DNA from: an uncultured Porphyromonadaceae bacterium
GTDB taxonomy: Bacteria > Bacteroidota > Bacteroidia > Bacteroidales > Muribaculaceae
Length of the DNA: 25,782 bases
NCBI GenBank assembly: GCA_900548705.1
Contig: URLF01000036.1
Span: 1-25,782 of the forward strand
Direction of reading: 5' to 3'
Made by a program: the position numbers and the translations under genes. Under the pieces are notes generated by a model. It saw nothing but the letters and a program-made list of their open reading frames with translations. It was not told the DNA's origin and did no database searches. Of this stretch, positions 7,267-14,969 are shown one piece after another (position 1 is the first letter of the stretch; each line of letters opens with the position of its first letter).

Positions 7267-8241
7267 ATGCTTTTTTGTAAACTCGACAAATTCGTAATAC
7301 TGGCCGCGACGGCCCTCCTGGCGTTTTCGAGCAACGCACAGTCGTTCAAACTCCCCAAAGCCCACAACGCCGAGCATCAGGGTCTCATCGCCAAACAGGA
7401 AAACATCGGCAACCAGATCTCCGTTGAGGAGACCAAAGCCTTTGTCGACAATCTTTTCAAAGAGGAAGAGGAACCGGAACTTGATATCTACACCGAAGGA
7501 TGGGAGTCCAAACGCGTCAACGCATACGCCGGAATGGATGTCCCCGACACCAAGGTAATCGATGTAAGCAATTTCGCGATGCCTACCCCCGGGTATGTGA
7601 CCTCCCCTTACGGCTATCGTCCCCGTTTCCGTCGTGTCCATAAAGGTATCGACCTCAAGCTCCAGACCGGCGACACGGTACGCGCCGCCTTTGACGGACG
7701 TGTCCGGCTGACCAACTTCGAGCGCAAAGGATATGGTTATTATGTGATTGTGCGCCATCCCAACGGACTTGAGACCGTATACGGCCACCTCTCCAAGTTT
7801 CTCGTGAAACCTGACCAGTATGTCAAGGCGGGTGAACCTATCGCTCTGGGAGGAAACACAGGCCGCAGTTTCGGCAGCCACCTCCATTTCGAGACCCGTT
7901 ACATGGGTTATCCAATCAATCCGGCAGCAATCTTCGACTTCGCCAACCAGACAGTCCACACCGACCAATATACCTTCGACAAACGGACATACACCCAGCC
8001 CCGTAACTTCGATCCGGGAGCCAACCAGGAATATGCCAAGCAATATCTGGCAGCCAATCCGCAGAAAGCATCCTCCTCAAAATCGAAATCCGGCAAAGCC
8101 AAAACTTACACTGTCAAACGTGGAGATTCACTCAGCCGCATAGCCTCACGCAACGGGGTCACCGTGCGTCAGCTCTGCAAGCTCAACGGTTTGTCAACCA
8201 AAGCAAAACTCACTCCCGGCACAAAGCTGCGCCTGCGCTGA
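7267..8241 (+). CDS. Secreted M23 peptidoglycan endopeptidase with C-terminal LysM
   Basis: 324 residues. An N-terminal signal peptide (about 1-24, cleavage after SSNA) directs export to the periplasm. The LytM/M23 zinc peptidase domain (about 105-225) has its metal ligands and catalytic histidines in HKGIDL (His125, Asp129), YGHLS (His174) and HLHFE (His205, His207). A linker rich in Ser and Lys leads to one LysM domain (about 278-324; YTVKRGDSLSRIASRNGV) that binds peptidoglycan. All catalytic residues are present, so this looks like an active cell-wall hydrolase rather than a degenerate activator. It is probably co-transcribed with ndk and ends at a very strong terminator. The cleaved bond cannot be told from sequence. 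Confidence 0.93.
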   Translation: MLFCKLDKFVILAATALLAFSSNAQSFKLPKAHNAEHQGLIAKQENIGNQISVEETKAFVDNLFKEEEEPELDIYTEGWESKRVNAYAGMDVPDTKVIDVSNFAMPTPGYVTSPYGYRPRFRRVHKGIDLKLQTGDTVRAAFDGRVRLTNFERKGYGYYVIVRHPNGLETVYGHLSKFLVKPDQYVKAGEPIALGGNTGRSFGSHLHFETRYMGYPINPAAIFDFANQTVHTDQYTFDKRTYTQPRNFDPGANQEYAKQYLAANPQKASSSKSKSGKAKTYTVKRGDSLSRIASRNGVTVRQLCKLNGLSTKAKLTPGTKLRLR

Positions 8242-8280
8242 TTCCCATCCTGACAAGACCATACACAGATACCCTCCCAT

Positions 8281-8318
8281 AACAAGTCCCGGAATCTGAT
8301 GAGATTCCGGGACTTGTT
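8281..8318. terminator. Strong terminator after the M23 peptidase gene
   Basis: A perfect 17-bp stem (8281-8297 with 8302-8318) closed by a GATG loop and followed by TCTTTTTAG. It separates the ndk-M23 unit from the converging DUF5686 gene. Confidence 0.93.
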
Positions 8319-8396
8319 TCTTTTTAGTTTTCCCTCCCCATTATTTCAGAGGATAGCAATAGCTAATGTAATTTCTGACATATGGATTTTGACAAG

Positions 8397-8412
8397 CTAA
8401 CCGCAAGGTTGG
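8397..8412 (-). terminator. Small hairpin after the DUF5686 gene
   Basis: CTAACC and GGTTGG flank GCAA, giving a 6-bp stem ten bases beyond the minus-strand stop at 8422. It is short and has no T-run, so its role in termination is uncertain. Confidence 0.3.
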
Positions 8413-8421
8413 TGGATGATA

Positions 8422-10995
8422 TCAGAAGGTGACATGGAGAGCTATCCGCAATCCGGAACGGGATGATGCAGGTTGTCCCTCACGATAGGTAAGCCTCCAC
8501 ACATAATCCACCCTCAGACACTTAAAGAAATTATCTATACCGGCGGAAATCTCCATATATGGTTTCCCATGCATCGGTTCATAAGGCGCACTGACCGGAA
8601 ACAGATACAGGTCTGGGGACTTGAGAGGATTGTTCTTGTCACTCAACGCGCCCAACCATCCCCTGAAAGCAAACGCCTCGCGGAGTTTGAGTTTCTTTAC
8701 CAACGGAATATAATTCAATATCGCCCCGTTGGCCCAATACGTCATATCCCAGGAGACATAACTGTCGTTGATGAATTCCAGCGGATTCATGAGAGCGAAA
8801 CTCTCGGGCTGAATCGTGTATGAGAGGTTGGCATTGGGAATCAGAAGGCTCAGATATGGGGAACGGCTCCAGACATGGCCACCTTTCACCATGAAATCAA
8901 CGAAACCGAACGCCGACAGCCAGAACCGCTTGGAGAAACTTGCCTCCGTCTTGTTGACGGTGAACGGCGCCCCGAACAGCCCTTTGGGAGCATAGGTATG
9001 AGTCAGGACAAAAACCGGCGCGTCGAGATTGACCGGGATGCGCTGCGTCTTTGTCTGGAAAAACTTCTCCCCGGGGGCATAACGCAACTCCACGGAGAAA
9101 TATGTCTCATTATAATGCGGGGTCACCACCCCGCTGCTGTTCACGAACGGCACCCAGGTAGTGGCTTCCTGACGTTCGAGATTCGCCGAAGCCTTCACCG
9201 AGAAGTTGTTGGCCAGCTCCAACGTGTAGTCGAGGCGAGTCTGCCTACGATAGGTCATCAACACATTTTCCATTCGTTTCAGCGACAGGAAGACATTGTC
9301 AGGATTGGTGAAAAGGTAATGCTGCCCGACCTGGTCGACATCATATTTTTCCGACACCATAATTGAATGCACCGGAAACTCCCTCTGGTGGTCGCGCTTG
9401 CGGTTGAACGAGTATTCCAGCTCCGCCCCATATTTCCATTTCCTGTCCTTGGTGCCATAGGCGGCATATCCTTTGGCGAACCAATGGGGAGAGAGGGCCG
9501 CGGTGGTTGTACCTCCGAGCCTGAGCCTTACCCCTTCGATGGAATTTCCGCTGATAAATGTGTTTACCGGCCCGATGTCAAACTTAGAGTTCTTGCCTGT
9601 CTTGACATATCCCGTGAAGAAAATCTTCAGTATTTTCTCACCATAATAATACAGTTTCACGCCACGCAGACGTTCCATCAGCTGCCCTATGCGGTCCTCA
9701 TTGACCGAGGCCGCCACGATACGTTCCTTTTTCCAGAAATCATCATCGCGGGCATAGGCCGCAGGATCGCTGAAAGTGTCACCAAGACGGTCAAACAGCT
9801 CGGCACGTTCAGGAGGCAGGAAACTATGGTCTTTATAGGCGGTGGTACGATGGATATACAGCCCCTGTGTACCCTTGATGATTGACAGTTCGACATCGAA
9901 ATCATCAAGAGTCTTCAACCTGGCACCATTCGGGGCCTGCTCGAACTCCTGAATTATCTGGAGATGGTCGACGAAATTGAGATTGATTGACGGGGGCACA
10001 TTCATCCTCACTCTCCTCACAAACATCGTTGAGTCACCCTCGGCCACATACAGCCGTCCGGTGAAACCGAAAGAGGCCGGATTGCGGGGGGCGAAGCTCA
10101 ATTCAATCAGCCTTCCTCCATCATGAGCATCCACGGTGTCGGTGAGATAGAATTTGTAGAAATCCGGAGCGATGCGCGACAATGGTGAGACAAACCGGTT
10201 CTGGAGAATGTTGACATCCTCGTCATACAGGTCAATCTCCCGGAACATGTCCTCCATCAAGGTCTGCATGCTGCGCTCATCGGCCAGTTCGTCAACCCCT
10301 CCGGCCTTGACTCCAAGCAAGTATGTCTTTTCGGAACGCGGGTCTCGGCGATATATCACTTGCGACACCTTCTCCTTAACCGACAGAGGCAACACTGGTT
10401 TTCCGGTGACGGCAGACGTATCGACATGTTCCCTCACGAAGTCAAATTTTCCGGGCTTGCGGGGCGATTTCCCATCCCCCTCCTTCTCCTCCATATCGAC
10501 CTTGTCAAGTCCGAGGGTGATACGCTCATAACGGGTGAAACTGTAATGGTCTCTTCTTCGCGGATCGGTGATCGAATCTGCATCACGGATACGACGCGCG
10601 AAGTCGACAGCCGGATTGTTGCGTTTGGAGTAATGCTCCTTGCGGCGCCTTACCGTCACCTCTTCAAGCTGATGGCCGGCAGGGACAAGCATCACCCTGA
10701 TTGCCGCCACCTGACGGCCTACCGTCTCCGTCCGTTTGGCGTAACCCATGGCGGAGAATTCAAGTTCAGCGCGGAGAGCGTTTATCGTCAGCCAGGCGCG
10801 GCCATCCTCATCGGCCATGGCCCCCTGGGTGGTGTTCTTGACATAAATGGCTGTGAAAGGCACGGGTTCTCCGGATACGGAGTCTATCACCTCCACCAGC
10901 AGCTTGCCGGGAGCCGCATACAGCGAGGCGGGGAGAATAATGGCGACAGCTACCGTCAGCCACAGGATGAATATGCGTAGTCTTGTTTTTTCCAA
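8422..10995 (-). CDS. DUF5686 outer-membrane protein with carboxypeptidase-like regulatory domain
   Basis: 857 residues. The signal peptide (about 1-28, ending SLYAA) is followed by a CarboxypepD_reg-like beta-sandwich (about 31-110; VEVIDSVSGEPVPFTAIYVK then GRAWLTI), and a long DUF5686 region to the end, rich in alternating strand patterns and finishing in a C-terminal Phe typical of outer-membrane barrels. The family is widespread in Bacteroidota and resembles TonB-dependent receptor accessory domains, but its function is unknown. The start codon is TTG at 10995-10993: no in-frame ATG lies between an upstream TAA (11007-11005) and the signal peptide. The promoter is interlocked with that of the CYTH gene and predicts a leader of only about 15 bases. 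Confidence 0.86.
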   Translation of the reverse strand: MEKTRLRIFILWLTVAVAIILPASLYAAPGKLLVEVIDSVSGEPVPFTAIYVKNTTQGAMADEDGRAWLTINALRAELEFSAMGYAKRTETVGRQVAAIRVMLVPAGHQLEEVTVRRRKEHYSKRNNPAVDFARRIRDADSITDPRRRDHYSFTRYERITLGLDKVDMEEKEGDGKSPRKPGKFDFVREHVDTSAVTGKPVLPLSVKEKVSQVIYRRDPRSEKTYLLGVKAGGVDELADERSMQTLMEDMFREIDLYDEDVNILQNRFVSPLSRIAPDFYKFYLTDTVDAHDGGRLIELSFAPRNPASFGFTGRLYVAEGDSTMFVRRVRMNVPPSINLNFVDHLQIIQEFEQAPNGARLKTLDDFDVELSIIKGTQGLYIHRTTAYKDHSFLPPERAELFDRLGDTFSDPAAYARDDDFWKKERIVAASVNEDRIGQLMERLRGVKLYYYGEKILKIFFTGYVKTGKNSKFDIGPVNTFISGNSIEGVRLRLGGTTTAALSPHWFAKGYAAYGTKDRKWKYGAELEYSFNRKRDHQREFPVHSIMVSEKYDVDQVGQHYLFTNPDNVFLSLKRMENVLMTYRRQTRLDYTLELANNFSVKASANLERQEATTWVPFVNSSGVVTPHYNETYFSVELRYAPGEKFFQTKTQRIPVNLDAPVFVLTHTYAPKGLFGAPFTVNKTEASFSKRFWLSAFGFVDFMVKGGHVWSRSPYLSLLIPNANLSYTIQPESFALMNPLEFINDSYVSWDMTYWANGAILNYIPLVKKLKLREAFAFRGWLGALSDKNNPLKSPDLYLFPVSAPYEPMHGKPYMEISAGIDNFFKCLRVDYVWRLTYREGQPASSRSGLRIALHVTF

Positions 10996-11013
10996 ACTTT
11001 GATGTTAACTTTG
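10983..11013 (+). promoter_or_regulatory. Promoter of the CYTH gene, overlapping the divergent promoter
   Basis: TTG at 10983-10985, a 20-base spacer and TAACTTTG at 11006-11013. The -33 element lies inside the first codons of the divergent DUF5686 gene. Predicted leader is about 60 bases. Confidence 0.72.
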
Positions 11014-11021
11014 CAAAGTTA
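11006..11021. promoter_or_regulatory. Perfect 16-bp palindrome made of two opposed -7 elements
   Basis: TAACTTTGCAAAGTTA is the plus-strand -7 element joined directly to the minus-strand -7 element. It is its own reverse complement, so the two start sites are less than 15 bases apart and the transcripts slightly overlap at their 5' ends. Confidence 0.75.
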
Positions 11022-11045
11022 GTCATAAATCCCAAACCGGACAAA
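11014..11045 (-). promoter_or_regulatory. Promoter of the DUF5686 gene
   Basis: Read on the minus strand: TTTG (11045-11042), a 20-base spacer, then TAACTTTG (11021-11014). Full consensus; predicted start near 11009, about 14 bases before the TTG start codon. Confidence 0.72.
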
Positions 11046-11079
11046 TGACGGAGAAAAACCGCATAGAAATCCCATCCAA

Positions 11080-11523
11080 ATGGCAAAAGAGATAGAACGC
11101 AAATTCCTGGTCACAGACCAGTCATACCGCGAGGCAGCCACCACCGTACTCCATATCACACAGGGTTATATTTCACGCCGAAAAGAGGGGACTGTCAGGG
11201 TGCGTGTCACCGATGGCCACGGGTTCCTGACCGTCAAAGGGAAAACCGAGGGAATCTCACGCGACGAATGGGAATATGAAATTCCCCTGGAGGATGCCTT
11301 GGGGATGCTCCGGGGAGTCTGTGAAGGGAACATCGTCGAGAAAGAACGATACAAAGTCCCTTACGGAGGACTTATCTGGGAGGTGGACAGGTTTATCCGG
11401 CCGAATGGCGGGCTTGTTGTGGCCGAAGTGGAACTGCCGTCAGCCTCAACCCCTTTGACACTGCCCCCGTTCGTGGAGAAGGAGGTCTCAAGCGACCCGG
11501 CATATTACAATTCCAATTTGTAA
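11080..11523 (+). CDS. CYTH domain protein (triphosphate tunnel metalloenzyme)
   Basis: 147 residues. The N-terminal ExExK signature is EIERK (Glu4, Glu6, Lys8), followed by the charged strand pattern that lines the tunnel: RVRVTDGHGFLTVKG, RDEWEYEIP, EKERYKVPYG and WEVDRF. These enzymes bind triphosphate substrates with divalent metal; bacterial single-domain members mostly hydrolyse inorganic tripolyphosphate, and a minority make cAMP. The exact substrate here is not known; tripolyphosphatase is the best guess. It is transcribed divergently from the DUF5686 gene through interlocked promoters. There is a 128-base gap and a separate -7 element before the next gene. Confidence 0.9.
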   Translation: MAKEIERKFLVTDQSYREAATTVLHITQGYISRRKEGTVRVRVTDGHGFLTVKGKTEGISRDEWEYEIPLEDALGMLRGVCEGNIVEKERYKVPYGGLIWEVDRFIRPNGGLVVAEVELPSASTPLTLPPFVEKEVSSDPAYYNSNL

Positions 11524-11606
11524 TCCACGGTTTTAAAAGCCGGAACGGTTTCCACAAAAAATGTTAAACCAAGAGACTTATTCCCGGCAAAACAGAGGAT
11601 TATTAG

Positions 11607-11614
11607 TAATTTTG
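11607..11614 (+). promoter_or_regulatory. -7 element upstream of the polyferredoxin operon
   Basis: TAATTTTG matches TANNTTTG and lies 38 bases before the ATG at 11652. No clear TTTG is present at the right distance upstream, so the promoter may need an activator. Confidence 0.5.
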
Positions 11615-11651
11615 TCTACGTTTTATCCGCAACCAATCATACCTGAATTTT

Positions 11652-13148
11652 ATGCTGCGTAAAATCCGTGTTACCCTCGCGATAATCTTCTGGGCACTCA
11701 TCACGGCGATGTTCCTCGATTTCACCGGGACACTTCACCATTGGCTGGGATGGATGGCCAAAATACAGTTTCTTCCGGCAGTGCTGGCCCTCAATGCCGT
11801 AGTGGTCACCGGCCTGGTGGTGCTGACCCTCCTTGTGGGACGCGCCTACTGTTCGGTAATCTGCCCGTTAGGTGTGCTTCAAGACATCGTGTCAAACCTG
11901 TCGGCACGCCGAAAGGGGAAGAAAAAGCGTTTCAAATACCATAAGGCCCATAACGTTGCGCGTTACGTCATCCTCGGGGTCTTCATCCTCCTGCTCGTGG
12001 TCGGCTTCACCGCCATCGCGTCACTCATAGCGCCATACAGCGCTTATGGCCGTATGGTCCAGAATCTGGGGCAACCTCTGGTAATCTGGCTTAACAACCT
12101 CTTTGTGCCGCTGGCCGAGCATTACGACAGTTACGCCATATACACCCGTGAGGTATGGATACGTTCCTTGCCGGTGTTCATCGTGGCCGCCGTCTCGCTG
12201 GTGGCGATTGTCATCCTATCCTGGCGCGGGGGACGCGTGTATTGCAACACGGTCTGCCCCGTCGGCACAATTCTAGGGCTGCTGTCGCGCCACAGTCTGC
12301 TGCGTCCGGTGATAGACACCTCGAAATGTATCAGCTGCGGCAGTTGCGCCCGTCGTTGCAAAAGCTCATGCATAGATGCCAAGAACCATACAATAGACCT
12401 GAGCCGATGCGTTTCCTGCATGGACTGTATCGATGATTGCTCGAAAGGAGCAATCAGCTTCACTACCCGTCCGCGTCGCCAGGCGGCCGTCACCGGAGGG
12501 GACACCCCTCGCCAGGTAGATTCCGGACGCCGCTCCTTCCTGATTGCAGGAGCCACAGCCGCCGGTAGCGCTGTCGCCCTCAAGGCCCAGAAAACCGTCG
12601 ATGGGGGTCTCGCGGAAATCCTTGACAAGAAACTGCCGGCGCGGCACACCCGGATCTTGCCACCCGGAGCCATAAGTCTCAAGAACTTCACCCAGCACTG
12701 TACGGCTTGTCAGCTCTGTGTGTCGGAATGCCCCAACGGCGTGTTACGTCCTTCGACCGACATGAACAGTTTCATGCAGCCCCGGATGGAGTTTGACCAT
12801 GGATACTGTCGTCCCGAATGCCACGCATGCTCCGATGTCTGTCCCGCCGGAGCTATCCGCCCCATCACCTGGGAGGAGAAAAGTTCCACTCAGATTGGCC
12901 ACGCCGTCTGGGTGGCCAAGAACTGCGTGGTGCTTGCCGACGATGTGGATTGCGGCAACTGCGCACGTCACTGCCTTGTCGGAGCAATCACCATGGTGCC
13001 CTCCGACCCCGCCAATCCCGAGTCACGCAAGATACCCGCTGTCGACGAGACACGCTGTATCGGATGCGGCGCATGCGAGAACCTCTGCCCTGCCCGTCCG
13101 TTCTCGGCAATCTATGTCGAAGGGCATGAAATCCATCGAACCGTCTGA
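11652..13148 (+). CDS. NapH-NapG-like membrane polyferredoxin with internal twin-arginine segment
   Basis: 498 residues in two halves. Half one is NapH/CcoG-like: hydrophobic helices at about 7-24, 41-63, 103-127 and 174-191, the paired CxxxCP motifs at Cys67/Cys71 and Cys198/Cys202, and a two-cluster ferredoxin (Cys226, 229, 232, 236 and Cys253, 256, 259, 263). Then SGRRSFLIAG at 291-300 begins a fifth hydrophobic stretch (295-311) that looks like a Tat signal. Half two resembles NapG, with four cysteine sets (350-360, 386-397, 425-441, 469-479) for four [4Fe-4S] clusters. It probably carries electrons from the quinol pool or cytoplasm across the membrane. It is 12 bases upstream of the exported aldo/keto reductase, its likely partner. 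No nitrate reductase gene is in the window, so NapH/NapG names are structural analogies only. Confidence 0.85.
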   Translation: MLRKIRVTLAIIFWALITAMFLDFTGTLHHWLGWMAKIQFLPAVLALNAVVVTGLVVLTLLVGRAYCSVICPLGVLQDIVSNLSARRKGKKKRFKYHKAHNVARYVILGVFILLLVVGFTAIASLIAPYSAYGRMVQNLGQPLVIWLNNLFVPLAEHYDSYAIYTREVWIRSLPVFIVAAVSLVAIVILSWRGGRVYCNTVCPVGTILGLLSRHSLLRPVIDTSKCISCGSCARRCKSSCIDAKNHTIDLSRCVSCMDCIDDCSKGAISFTTRPRRQAAVTGGDTPRQVDSGRRSFLIAGATAAGSAVALKAQKTVDGGLAEILDKKLPARHTRILPPGAISLKNFTQHCTACQLCVSECPNGVLRPSTDMNSFMQPRMEFDHGYCRPECHACSDVCPAGAIRPITWEEKSSTQIGHAVWVAKNCVVLADDVDCGNCARHCLVGAITMVPSDPANPESRKIPAVDETRCIGCGACENLCPARPFSAIYVEGHEIHRTV

Positions 13149-13160
13149 CCTGAAACCATT

Positions 13161-14969
13161 ATGAAATTCGACATATCACGCCGCGATTTCTTCCGCAAGG
13201 CCTCCCTGGCAGCATTGGCAACCTCCCCGTTACTCACCGCCTGCTCAGGTAAAAAAGATGGAGAGACAGCTGACGAACAGTTGCCCCAGACCCCTATCCC
13301 CACCGACAAGATGACCCACCGCGTCAATCCCAAGACCGGCGAGGAGGTATCGCTGCTCGGCTACGGATGCATGAGATGGCCGACCAAGCCTGACCTTGCC
13401 AACCCCGGGGAGGACCTCATCGATCAGGAAGAGGTGAACCGACTCGTCGATGTCGCCCTCAAGCATGGGGTCAATTACTTCGACACCTCCCCTGCCTACT
13501 GCAAGGGACGGTCGGAAGAAGCTGTCGGCATCGCTCTCAGCCGCCATCCTCGCGACAAATATTTCATTGCCACCAAGCTCTCAAACTTCGACCCGTCGAC
13601 CTGGCCGCGCCAGAAGTCGGAACAGATGTACCGCGACTCCCTGCGCCTGCTCCGGACAGACCATATCGACTATATGCTGCTCCACGCCATCGGCATGGGT
13701 AACGAGCCGATGAAAGAGTTCAACGCGAGGTATATCGACAACGGCATGCTCGATTTCCTCGCAGCCGAGAGGGAGGCCGGTCGCATCCGCAACCTCGGAT
13801 TCTCATACCACGGCGACATCCGTCTTTTCGACATGTTGCTCGATTGGCATGACAAATACAAATGGGACTTCGTCCAGATTCAGCTCAATTATCTCGACTG
13901 GGAACACGCCAAGGAAATCAACCCGCGCAACACCAACGCTGAATATCTCTACGGCGAACTGGCCAAGCGCAATATCCCGGCGGTAATCATGGAACCGCTG
14001 CTGGGGGGACGTCTCTCCAAGCTTCCCGACTATGTGGTAAAGCTCCTCAAAGAGCAGGAGCCGCAGAAATCGGTGGCCTCATGGGCATTCCGATATGCAG
14101 GGACATACCCGAAGGTGCTGACCGTACTCTCCGGTATGACCTATATGGATCATCTGGAAGACAACCTGCGCACCTTCTGTCCCCTCGTGCCGCTGACCGA
14201 CGAACAGACCAGTTTCCTCCACAAAGTCGCAGGCATCATAGCAGGCTATCCCACAGTGCCGTGTAACGAATGCCAGTACTGCATGCCATGCCCCTACGGG
14301 CTCAACATCCCGGCAATCTTCGCCCACTACAACAAATGTGTCAACCAGGGGGAAGTGCCTGATTCCCCAGAAGCGGAGAATTATGCCGAAGCGCGTCAGC
14401 GTTTCCTCGTGGGTTATGACCGGGCTGTCCCCAAGCTGCGCCAGGCTTCCCATTGCGTCGGCTGCAAGGAATGTGTCGGCCATTGCCCCCAGAAGATAGA
14501 CATCCCGGGTGAGATGGCCCGCGTTGATGTCATCGCCGAAAGCCTGCGCCGTGGCATCCCACCAGCGATGAGCTCCTTGATAGCCCTGCTTGGAAAGGGT
14601 GACACCTCCCTCGTCGTCGACAACGGACGGCTGACCACCTACACCGGCCGTGGGGTTGCCGACCTCCACCGGCTGCTGACCGAACACCCCCGTATGCTCC
14701 AGGGGGCGCGGGTCGCCGACAAAATCGTCGGCAAAGGGGCTGCCGCCCTGATGATTCTCGGCGGAGTCAAAGAGCTTTACACCCCTCTGATCAGCCGCCT
14801 CGCCCTTGACCTCCTCTCCGGTTATGACATAAAGACCACCTATGACAAGGTGATTGACCATATCGTCAACCGTGACAAGACGGGATGGTGTCCCGTCGAG
14901 ACCCTTTGCCGCGACCTCGCCACTCCCAAAGAGTGCGTGGCCGCCATCACCGAATTTTTGAAAAAATGA
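13161..14969 (+). CDS. Tat-exported aldo/keto reductase with C-terminal 4Fe-4S domain, probable lipoprotein
   Basis: 602 residues. The N-terminus has a twin-arginine signal (SRRDFF, Arg7-Arg8), a hydrophobic stretch and a lipobox LTAC (Cys28), so export and lipid anchoring are predicted. An aldo/keto reductase barrel follows (about 50-355): GYGCMRW, VNYFDTSPAY with the catalytic Asp and Tyr, IATKLSNFD with the Lys, and YMLLHAIG with the His. The C-terminal part carries ferredoxin-like motifs CNECQYCMPC (Cys368 onward) and CVGCKECVGHC (Cys432 onward). An NAD(P)H enzyme outside the cytoplasm would be unusual, and the clusters suggest electrons come instead from the adjacent polyferredoxin. Substrate unknown. 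Its stop overlaps the lepA start (ATGA). Confidence 0.87.
   Translation: MKFDISRRDFFRKASLAALATSPLLTACSGKKDGETADEQLPQTPIPTDKMTHRVNPKTGEEVSLLGYGCMRWPTKPDLANPGEDLIDQEEVNRLVDVALKHGVNYFDTSPAYCKGRSEEAVGIALSRHPRDKYFIATKLSNFDPSTWPRQKSEQMYRDSLRLLRTDHIDYMLLHAIGMGNEPMKEFNARYIDNGMLDFLAAEREAGRIRNLGFSYHGDIRLFDMLLDWHDKYKWDFVQIQLNYLDWEHAKEINPRNTNAEYLYGELAKRNIPAVIMEPLLGGRLSKLPDYVVKLLKEQEPQKSVASWAFRYAGTYPKVLTVLSGMTYMDHLEDNLRTFCPLVPLTDEQTSFLHKVAGIIAGYPTVPCNECQYCMPCPYGLNIPAIFAHYNKCVNQGEVPDSPEAENYAEARQRFLVGYDRAVPKLRQASHCVGCKECVGHCPQKIDIPGEMARVDVIAESLRRGIPPAMSSLIALLGKGDTSLVVDNGRLTTYTGRGVADLHRLLTEHPRMLQGARVADKIVGKGAAALMILGGVKELYTPLISRLALDLLSGYDIKTTYDKVIDHIVNRDKTGWCPVETLCRDLATPKECVAAITEFLKK

Noticed and set aside
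7228..8043. 271-codon minus-strand frame opposite the M23 peptidase
   Set aside because: The plus strand has a signal peptide, full metallopeptidase motifs and LysM; the antisense frame has no recognisable features.
11652..13148. A nitrate reductase (Nap) operon
   Set aside because: The NapH/NapG resemblance is real, but no napA, napB or napC is present; the neighbour is an aldo/keto reductase.
14079..14861. 260-codon minus-strand frame opposite the aldo/keto reductase
   Set aside because: No recognisable domain, and it lies entirely over conserved Fe-S coding sequence on the other strand.
14885..14965. Upstream-extended start for lepA
   Set aside because: The added 27 residues overlap the 3' end of the aldo/keto reductase and are not part of LepA; the ATG at 14966 gives the normal length and N-terminus.
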